From positions 1,098,683 through 1,162,682 of the forward strand of contig BCIH01000005.1 in the NCBI GenBank assembly GCA_002897115.2: a stretch of 64,000 bases of DNA. The letters run 5' to 3'. The DNA is from Prototheca cutis. Its lineage: Eukaryota; Chlorophyta; Trebouxiophyceae; Chlorellales; Chlorellaceae. Shown piece after piece: positions 55,142 through 64,000 of this stretch. The position numbers and the translations under genes were made by a program. Within the stretch, counting starts at the first letter, position 1; every line of letters starts with the position of its first letter. The notes beneath the pieces are model-generated. The model saw only the letters and a list, made by a program, of their open reading frames with translations. It was not told the DNA's origin and ran no database searches.

Positions 55142-57337
55142 ATGCCGTCCATCACGGACCCCAACTGTGTGAAGCTGACCGTCCGCAATCGTTTCTCGGT
55201 CCATGACGAGGTTTGTCTGCGCGCAGCAGGGCGAGACCGGACCAGCAGCGGGTCCGGAGGAGCGGGGGCGGTCGCCCGATGCCTGCAGTTGGCAGGGGTG
55301 CCTGCGGAGACCGGCCAAAGGACGGAAACAAGAACCGGAATGCCACCACAGCGCCGGGATCTATCTCTGTCCCAGAAAACAAAGAGACGCACGGCCAAAT
55401 TGTTCCACCATGCCCCCAAGGAAGCCAGCTATCGTGGTCCGCACCCTGGGCTCCGTACGCCTTCCCGGTATCAAATGGACGAGGCCCCCGAACCCACGGG
55501 CATTGCGACTGGGATGGACATATGGCCGTCTTATCCCCGACACCTCTGGCTCCCAAATCCACACACTGGCCCGAGATCGAACCGATGCATCCATATCGAG
55601 ACATAATGTATGATCAATTTCTGTGAGGGCCATGGCGATTTGATGTACTAGCGCGGCGCGGCGACCCAAGGACGTGGTCAGGGCTTTTGCCGGGTCTCTC
55701 GCCATCCGATGCCGGGAGACGATCTGGATCTGTGCAGGCACATTGAGGAGTCTCTACAGCTNTTNGAGAGCTCAAAAGCGTCTGAACGCAAGGCATGGGG
55801 ACCATCCATCGCGCATGGGGTCTGATGGCTAGTGAGGTGATCTGGTGCTTTCAAACCCTGAGTTGCCAGGAGCCGATCCGCCCACCGGGCTCAACCCTTC
55901 CCGCATCCATGACCCGGTGTGCGCTCACAGGATGGCATTAAGCAGGTCAACGCAGTCCTGGACAGCCGGCAGTGCGTGCAGCTGCTGGACAGCATCACCG
56001 CAGGCGAGGCACCTACAGGCTACGTGCAGCGTGAGTCATGTGCTCGATTGGCTTGCTGATTTGACAATGTATCTGTCTGGGGGGCCACGAGGATGAGCGG
56101 CGCATGTGTGATTATGCGTACGGGCACCATGTAGTCTCGGGTGGACCGCATGGTGGAGCATGCGGTGCAAGGACTGGGCCCAGGAGAGATGTCCCCAGGG
56201 GAGATGCTGTGTGTCGCAGTGCGGTCGGTCCTGGCCGGACGAGCGTGAACAATGCGACCATGTGATCGCGTGCACAGTGATCCCAGCATGTGGTTTCATG
56301 CCATTCACCCTTTCCAGGGGTGTCCTGGCCGGGTCTGGTGACGGCCGTCGCGCGCGGCATCGAGCAAGAGCAGCGCAGCGGCCGCTCCCGGCCCAAGCGC
56401 ACCGACATTGCATGGGCCAAGCTCCTGCGGCGCACGGTGCAGGTGGCAGAGGACGTCACGCGCACAGGTGAGCGAGTGACGGTGTTTATCCCCGGGATTG
56501 GTGTGCACTGTGCTCCGCCTTTGCGTGCGGCAGAGACGCTGGTGTCGAAGAAGGCTGTCGGGTTGATGCGGTCAACCGCCGGAACTTGCACACCTGAGAA
56601 ACAATGATACACAGTGCCCAGTCATTGCTCACTGAATGAGAGTTTGGTCCAAGGACCTCATCTCCACACCCCATACGTGTTCAGGCCACTGCAAAGCACC
56701 GCTGGCAAAATGTGCGGGCTTGCTGCTGGAGCACATCGGTGGAATACTGAACGAGGATCGCTCCGATGCAACTGCTGTCGAGTACTGGACACTGCTGCGC
56801 AAGCACCTCTTGACTGTGCCGGCGTATCGACACGCTGCTGCGCCAGACGCCATTGCAGGTGCCTGCCTGGTGTGGGGGTGGGGGAGAACGTCTGGAAAGC
56901 AAGACAGTGTGCAAGCAAATGGAGCGGCATAGGTCTCAGAGACAGGCCGTGATTGAGGGCCAACACAAAAATGGGCTGGAACGCTTCAGAGGTTCAGAGA
57001 ATGAGCCGGGAGCGCAGACATGAGATGCATGACCGCCTCAACCCCTGCCCATCACCCTGCATCGATGGCAGACCTTGTGCTGATCCTCATGGAGTGGCTG
57101 CCGATGGTTCAGTCCAGGGATGTGGGTGAGCACTACTTGGCCATGCTAAGCATGCTGGGCATACTGTCCGCCTGCCTGCTGCCGGGGACACAGCTGGATC
57201 TGGCTCGCAAGGTGCTGAGCATGTTCCTCCGGATCCAGTCCGTTATCGAAGAGTACACGTACGATGGAGTCGGTTGGTGGGTGGATTTTATCGGCAATTT
57301 CGGGTAATCCCCTCCCCCAGGCCCTTTCACTGCCCCA

Positions 57338-57377
<40 letters not shown>

Positions 57378-60300
57378 ACGACACAGGCACAGCAGCCGTG
57401 CGTGCCAGGCATATGTCCAGTCACTCACTGCATTTTTGCTGACACATGGCCGGGAACTGGTGACCAGTTTGCCGCTGGGGCCAGGCTCGCCCCTGGTGAG
57501 GCCGGCGCTGTTCTTGCTCCAGACGAGCCGGCACGATCCACGGAGCCGGGATACCGGGGCGCTCTTCTTCCGGGTGATGATTGCACTGATGGGCGCCGAG
57601 ACGCCCGGGTTTAGGGAGCTCACGAGCTGGCTGACCAGGGAGCTCTCGGCGGACTTCACGTGGTACGAGGGTGGGTGGGCATGTGAGTGGGTGAGCACGT
57701 GTGTGAGAGGGGCCTACTGGCATGATGGATGGAGAAGGTCGGGTGTGAAGCAGCTCTCTTCTTAGTTGTTCGCTGGTGATAGGGTCACGCAAGTCGGACA
57801 CGACCTGCTGACACACGTGCGTGAGCGAGCGCCCTGTCCCCCCCCCCCCTTCCCCCAATCCAAAAAAAGGCCCACTCACCAACTGCAAACCCAACACACA
57901 GGACCGACCGGAGCATGCACGGAGTGATGCTGTCGGGTTGCTGGGCGATGCCTGATGGCACGGAGCTTGCACGGACATCATGCAATCTGCTGCTGCTGGC
58001 AGCGACGGTGAAGCGCCTGGACCCGCAAGGTCCGATGAACTGCTCCACCCGGGATCAGGTCCTGGACCCTGGCGAGGCAGGCACAGCGCCCGAGCTGTTG
58101 GACAAGACCTGGGCGATGACTGACCCCGCGATCCAGCTCCCGATCCTGTGTGCCGAACTGTATCCCCTGGTTGAGATGCAGGAGCGGGCCTGGGCCGGGC
58201 CTGGCCCCGGGGCGGAGATCGTTGGCAGCCTGCTGTCATCGACACATGACACCCTGGACCGCTCCACAAATTTCTCCGGTGGGTGGAGATGCCGTGAGCT
58301 GAATGTTGCCGTTGTTGCTGCTTCACCGGGGTATGGTGGGCGGCCTTGTGACGTCATTAGCAAACCGGCATGCAGGCTGCCAGCTGTCTCGTCCCGTGGA
58401 TGCCTCCCCTTCCATTCACGTCCCCAACTGCACCGCTCTGCTATGTTCAAACCACAGTCGACGTCGTCTGGGCGCTGCGCTTGCTGCATGCCTGGCTGGA
58501 CTCTTTTGACGCCTCTCGCCCACATGCGTGGGCTGGCCAAAGCGGCAGAAAGTCACCGGATATGGAGTGCCAATCAGACGATACAATGGCAGCCTGTGAA
58601 AAGGCGATGGTGCGGGGGTGAGGCTGTTGAACAGGAAGGCAGGCCAGCGGGTGACTTTTTGAGCGGGAATGCATGTGGGCCCCCATGTGTGTGGGTGTGA
58701 GAAAGAGAACAGTGTGGTCGACCCCATCCCTGGCATGCTGTGATGACACAGGCATCCGCGGCCCATGGTCTGCTCGGGCTGCTCCGAGATTTACCCAGGG
58801 CATGTGGCGGCAACAAAAGCCTGATGTGCGATCTGGAGTCGATGTGCTGGGATGCACTCGGCGCGCTGTTTGCCCGGGCCCAGCTGCCGACGGAGCGTGC
58901 TGCAGCCACAAAGCTGCTGCTGAAATCTGACATCCAAGGCATGGAGGGCAAGACCCGGGCCTTGGCAGCCCTGATCCGCTGGGAGGGCCCGGACACACCA
59001 GACCGTGAGGCACTGGTGAAGGCCGGGATGGACAGCGCATGCAACATGGGCCTGGAAATAGAACGTTCGGGGGAGCTGTGCGAGGTGCTAGCGGGGGTGG
59101 GGTCCGCGGACGCCGTGTTCCCAGGCTGTGGGCTGCCAGGTAGACCCCGCGATGCTATCGGCCGTGCCACGCAAGCCCACTGGGACTGGCTGACTCGGGG
59201 CCTTTCCTGGGAAACCGAGGAGCGCATCGCCGATGCAGCAAGAGGTGTGCTTTCCTTCTTTTGTGGGGGGAGGGGGGTGAGGACGCTCAAAAGCTGTGCC
59301 CAGAACTAGGGTCCTGGCAACGACCGTGCCTGTCGTCATCTCCCGCATGCCACCACATCAGCTACATCGCCAACTACTGACGGTCCCATTCCCCCAATCT
59401 CCTGCACCAACCCAATCTCAAAACCCCCTTCCCCCATGCTCTCAAACCCGTAGGTCGCGGGACTTGGACGCGGGACCGCCTGCTCGATGCCCGTATCCAG
59501 GACGAGACCGCGAGACTGCATAACCAGGCATTGGAGGTGTACGGCTCGCCGGTGCCTTGGCCTGGTCCGGGGGTGAAGTACGAGAGTGTGATCAGAGCGC
59601 CGGTTGCGGCGGCGGCTTGTCTCGATCACAGGCTGTCGAAACGGCTTGCTTCGACGCTGCGTGAACGGATCCTGAACCTCGCCGGCCAGGTCCCCGCTGG
59701 GGAGGACCAATGGTCGGGGCTGGAAGATTCGCCATGGTTCCGAACGGCAATTGCAGCTGCAGACAGGCGATGGGATGCTGTGCGTGCACCACGTCGTCCC
59801 AGCCGCCAACAGCAGGATGGCCGGCCGCTGGAGATGCTGGCCGAGTGTCTGTGCGCCGTGGCCAGGACGTCTCAAGTCGCCATGGTGCGTCTGGACGGAT
59901 CGCCGGACCCAGCATGGATGCCCAAGTCGCCCGTCGCAAAGGCACTGGAATTCGGCTTGCTGTCCATGCTCGTCCGCTTGTTCTCCAGGTACCTGCCCCC
60001 TTCTACCAGGAGGCGACCGGGATTGGGTCCCGCTGTCGGCATGGTGATGGACCGGGATTTTTGGAAGGTGCTCGCGGCCGTGCATCGGGCACTCACCAGC
60101 TTCATGCAGTACGCAGACCATGTCCGCCGACTGGGAGATCGCAGCGACGAATTCCATCTCTTTGCGTGCACAAGGCTCTGGTGTGTCGGTCGAGCAGGGC
60201 TTGTTGAGGAGGGGAGGGGGCGTGTGCTGCAGGCCACCAGACACCGTGTGACAGCCAAACACCCAAAAGCTCTCCCTGGCATGCAGGGCTTTGGAGAAGG

Positions 60301-63300
60301 TGCGCANTGGGTTTGAAGAGAGAATCCACCTCGTTTCACTGGGGGATGCTCAGCAGGCTACGGGAGATGGACACCACAACCCCGGGGGCCGGGCCCTCTT
60401 TGACGACGACCTGGATCTTCCCTCTGGCCCNGCTCCCGGCAAGCGCCAACGGTAGAATTCTTCTGCGGTTTGGGTGATGGGCTTTTGTGTGTGTGGTTGG
60501 GGGGGGGGATGGGAAGGGAGGTCATGGGTGTGTGGAAAGGTGGGAGGAAGNGGGCCTGAGCCCTGTTCGGAGCATGTAATGCATGCTTGGATTGACTGGG
60601 ACTGAAGGGCAGCTCAGGGGAAAGGACGGGCGTGTAGAAGCGTTTCATGGCCAACTGAGTGACGTCACGACTTGCTGGATGTGGATACGGCCAACTACCT
60701 CGGCCATGCGGGCAAGGGAGATCCGTGGGAGCGCATGATCCAAGCTGCGGGGGCCCCCAGTCCACCTTGCACCCACCCACCCCCCCAATCTCATGTGCTG
60801 CCCCTGGCCGCCCACGCAGGACATCGTTGAGCATGGCGTCTGGTCTCGCGCCGGAGCTGGCTCCGACCAGGGCTGCCGCTGCCCACGGGGACCAGTTGGA
60901 TATCCTGCTTGCAGTCATGGAGGCGCTGGCCCCGCTGGCTCCCCACGACGCCTGGTCCTGGATGCAGGACGAGGAGGTCGAGGCAACGAAAGTGAGGCGG
61001 AGCCTCGTCCGGCCTGCCGATGCCGTCGGCGGGGACTGGACGGATGTGTTTGAACCGGGGAACCGGGACGAGCCCCACACCGATGGATTCCTCGAGGTCG
61101 TCCCGGCGTTGACCGGGTATGTGGACCTGACCAATGGACAGCTGGCATCCCTCGCACTCATGCGGTGCGATCGTCTGGCGCTGGAGTTGATAAGCTGCGT
61201 GCGTCGAGGGGACCGCAATGCAGCCAAGGAGACAGCGCTTGGAGTCGCATGGGTGCTGGGTGTGGAGTGCCGCCGATGGGCTCGCTACTGGCGGCCCCGT
61301 GCGTGGCAGGCACTGGTGGCGGTCGCATGCCGGGAGTTTGTCCCGGCAGTGGAGACAGAGCTGGGGCACGTGCCCCTGTCCGAGTTGCTGGTGCCGCTGG
61401 CTACGCTGTGGTGCCGAGCCGCTGAGGCGTTTGCCCGCGATCAAGTCCCAAAGGACTGGCATGTGCCCATCGATGTGGGGACCCGTGGCCTTGCTCATCG
61501 CCACCCGGGGCTTTCTTCGGGTGGCAGCGTAGGCGAGGAGCTCGTTTGGGCAGGGGTGGCGCTGCTGAGGGCGGGCGTAAACCCTAGCACGGAGCTGGAA
61601 TGGACAGATCACAGCGGGGCCGAGCCGCAGACCCGCAGCGCGTCCCTGTCGGTGGCCACAAGAGCGTTGGTCACTGCGGCAGTCTCACAGTACGCCCTGC
61701 GGCCACGCGAAGCCGCCGCAGAACTCATGGTTGCCCTGATCCGAGCCAGTCCCGCCACCGACAGGGTGGGACTGCTTGAAGACATGGCAAGGGGGATGGG
61801 CCGGGGCCCAGGTGACGTCCCCAGTCAATTCCGCACATCAACCACCCTCTCAGCCGTGTTTATGATGCGTAAGTGTCTGAGTGTTGGTGGCAGCAGCTTG
61901 GGGCATTGAGCGTGAACAGGGGAAAAGGTCTTGAGCATGGTTGTCTGATCGACGATACACTGTGATCTCAAACAGCTGAACTCACTTGTGTTGCTCCGCA
62001 CTACCTTCAAACTGACAAGTGCTTGCTTCTCACCTGTGCCTACCGTGACAGTTACTGTGGCGGCAGGGGAGGCGACGTGCGAGACAGCGGCGATTGCCAA
62101 AGTCTACGCGACGCGCTTTGAGGTGCAGGAGGATTCGCCAGACTCCCAGACTGCAATCTGGGTGAAGGAAGGCATAGCTAGGTCGTTGGAATCCCTGTCG
62201 TTCGCGATGGGCTACGGCCCGGGCTCATGCTCCAGGCTTCTGGAGGGACTTGCGTATCCTATTGCCCAGCGGCTGCTCTGGGCTGGGGTCGCGCCAGAGC
62301 GCCTGTGTGGGCCGCTGTCTGCTCTGGGGAGCGCAGCATCTCCTGTGCCGCCTGCACTCCTCATGCTCATGCCGGAAGATGTAAGGTCGAGGGCGCAGTC
62401 GCCGGTGTTTGAAAGCGCCGTCGCTCAGGTGCGCTTGCCTTGCCTGTGTGGGATGGGGTAGTGATCGACATCGACGACATGCCCCAGTTCCTGGATGCCT
62501 CGATCCAACACACGGGTGGGTGCATGCCAGGGAAACAACATATCACCGGCGCTCTTAACCGGGCATGCAACGTTTTTGTACACTCAACAACCGCACAGGT
62601 GAACGCCACGGTTGCGGCGGTCACCCTGCACGTCATCAAGCGCAACGGTGGCGTCTTTGCTGACCCTCCCCGTCTTGGTAAACAGGCTTGCGTCCAGTGG
62701 AATCCTGACATGTTCACGCTTCATGCAAGCTGGGGTTTGTTGAACACGCACGGATGTCCGGCACTGTCGTCCCCGCACCAGCACGGCACTCTTGCACTGC
62801 GTTTTCTTTGTAAAATTCGCCGAAAAATCTGCTGCCACTGCAGGTTCGGGCATCTCGGCGCGCGCCGTGCTGCATTCGCATGCTGCCAGTGTGGTGGCCG
62901 TCGCACTGGGTTTTGCCGCGCCGGCCGATGACTGCAAGGGCAGCGAGCTGTTTGTCCCCTGCACGGACCTTGTCGAGCGCCTGCTGTCCGCTGGCGTCGG
63001 CCCCAAGGTGAGAGGGGTCTGAGCTGTGGAGATTGGGCACATGGGTGTGCATTTTTAACAAGGAGAGCGATCCGTTCACGATGGAGCCAACGAAATCAGA
63101 GGGCGCTTGTTCAACTGATTCACGCATGCTTTCTTTCTTCCTATGACCCAACAGGTCCGAGAGGTTCCCACGGCGCTGACGCTGCTGTGCACGGTCCAGT
63201 ACCGCCTGCACAGCGCAGCCTGCCTGCGTCATCGCATGCGAGCCCTGGAGGCGCTGAGGACGCTGGTCCTGCTGCTTGATCCGCGACCTGGTGCAGATGC

Positions 63301-64000
63301 AGGCGAACGGGTGCGGCCGCTGCCGGCAGGTACGCCGCCCGGTCTGTGCAACCCACCCCTGGCCCGGGTGGTCGCCGAACTGCTGCTTCGGCAGCTGGGC
63401 GATGCAGTGCTGGAAAGCAACGCCTGTGCAGGTCTGGCTGATCTTTTGAATGCCATGCCCCATGGCGCTGCCGAGGACCTGGCCCCGCACCTGCTGCCCC
63501 GACTGCACAATCGCGTGAGGGAGCTGGTGCACCTGCCGCTTTGCACGATGGACAGGGGCCCCTGGCCTAAAAGGCTGGTGTTTGACTCGAGCGACGAGCA
63601 GGATGCACCACCTGTCGCCAGTCTGGGGCTGCCTTTGACTCTCGTCACCTCCTACCGCCTCTGCCGCCAGTTGGCTGAGGCTGGAAAGCCGCTGCTCGTT
63701 CAGCGCGTCACAGCCACCCGGGGGGACATTCTGAGCTGCCGTGCGGACCAACCGCCACCGCTGCAAGACGAACTGGAGCTCCTCGCGGCGGCATTTGCCG
63801 AGTTGACCCCTGTGCAGCGCCGGGACTGGCTGGATGCCGTGCTCGCGGGACACCTGTCTCTGCGCGGCGACCACCTGCCTCAGCGAGGGAGTGGCGTTAG
63901 TGCTGATGGCTGTCGGATAATCTGCATGGAACTGGCCCGTCGAGCCCGGGAGCAGCGAGATGATGACGTCCTGGTGTGTGAGGAGGCGGTGTATTTGGGT
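55142..64000 (+). CDS. ATM: ATM-like kinase, N-terminal HEAT region (partial, runs off window)
   Basis: A chain of exons joins in phase: 55142..55210, 55931..56030, 56318..56467, 56685..56858, 57072..57258, 57387 to about 57675, then further exons near 57902-58278, 58460-58617, 58752-59242, 59450-60230, 60822-61811, 62071-62430, 62600 onward and 63155-64000. The first part matches the N-terminus of plant ATM in order and spacing: VNAVLDSRQCVQLLDS, SWPGLVTAVARGIEQEQ, WAKLLRRTVQVAED and CAGLLLEHIGGIL. The rest is helical, HEAT-like repeats with many Leu/Ala helices. ATM is the DNA double-strand-break PI3K-like kinase; its FAT and kinase domains would lie beyond the window. The first exon and those after 57670 are approximate. 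Another giant HEAT protein is the main alternative. Confidence 0.6.
57340..57377 (+). repeat. 38-base poly-C tract in ATM-like intron
   Basis: Uninterrupted C run ending nine bases before the ACACAG acceptor at 57386. Confidence 0.95.

Noticed and set aside
1..64000. CRISPR arrays, rRNA genes, bacterial operons
   Set aside because: No regularly spaced repeats, rRNA-like sequence or ribosome-binding-site patterns were seen; gene structure is eukaryotic throughout.

Overview
The window is nuclear DNA from a green alga. Genes are GC-rich and broken by many short introns with GT-AG (sometimes GC-AG) borders. The gene set is plant-like: a B-type cyclin-dependent kinase, a B3-domain protein, a TOM1-like VHS/GAT protein, a plastid-type BASS transporter and NADP-malic enzyme. 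GC content and gene style suggest a trebouxiophyte, perhaps a Chlorella or Auxenochlorella relative; this is an inference without a database search. The assembly is a draft. It has two 100-N gaps, scattered single Ns, and one flush 616-bp duplication beside a gap that looks artificial.

Layout. 0.6-10.8 kb: a hotdog thioesterase (-), an epoxide hydrolase (+), a VHS/GAT clathrin adaptor (-) and a membrane coiled-coil protein (+). 11-19 kb: malic enzyme (+), the cohesion factor DCC1 (+) and a GT92-type glycosyltransferase (-). 19.6-26.1 kb: two tandem secreted CotH-kinase-family genes (+) with matching introns. 26.9-33.1 kb: CDKB (+) convergent with an auxilin-like J-protein (-). 33.9-40.2 kb: a CPYC glutaredoxin (+), a Hikeshi homologue (-), a BASS transporter (+) and a small tail-anchored C2 protein (-). 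41-42.5 kb: an unresolved minus-strand gene. 42.65-46.8 kb: a Fanzor, the eukaryotic TnpB-like RNA-guided nuclease (+). 47-50.3 kb: holocytochrome c synthase (+) and a prolyl 4-hydroxylase with a ShK tail (+). 50.8-55 kb: Ap4A phosphorylase (-) and a B3-domain protein (-). 55.1 kb to the end: the N-terminal half of an ATM-like kinase (+), running off the window.

Most genes are ordinary housekeeping genes in mixed orientation, and there is no operon-like grouping. Genes were reconstructed by joining exons in phase at splice sites, so boundaries are predictions. The standout is the Fanzor locus. Its RuvC-I and RuvC-III aspartates and C-terminal zinc ribbon are intact, it has an N-terminal basic nuclear-localisation-like patch, and the usual RuvC-II glutamate position appears moved. 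Clustered Ns and the contig overlap suggest several similar copies in the genome. The tandem CotH pair, the repeated GC-AG introns and the strand-biased poly-C/poly-G intron tracts are secondary points of interest.
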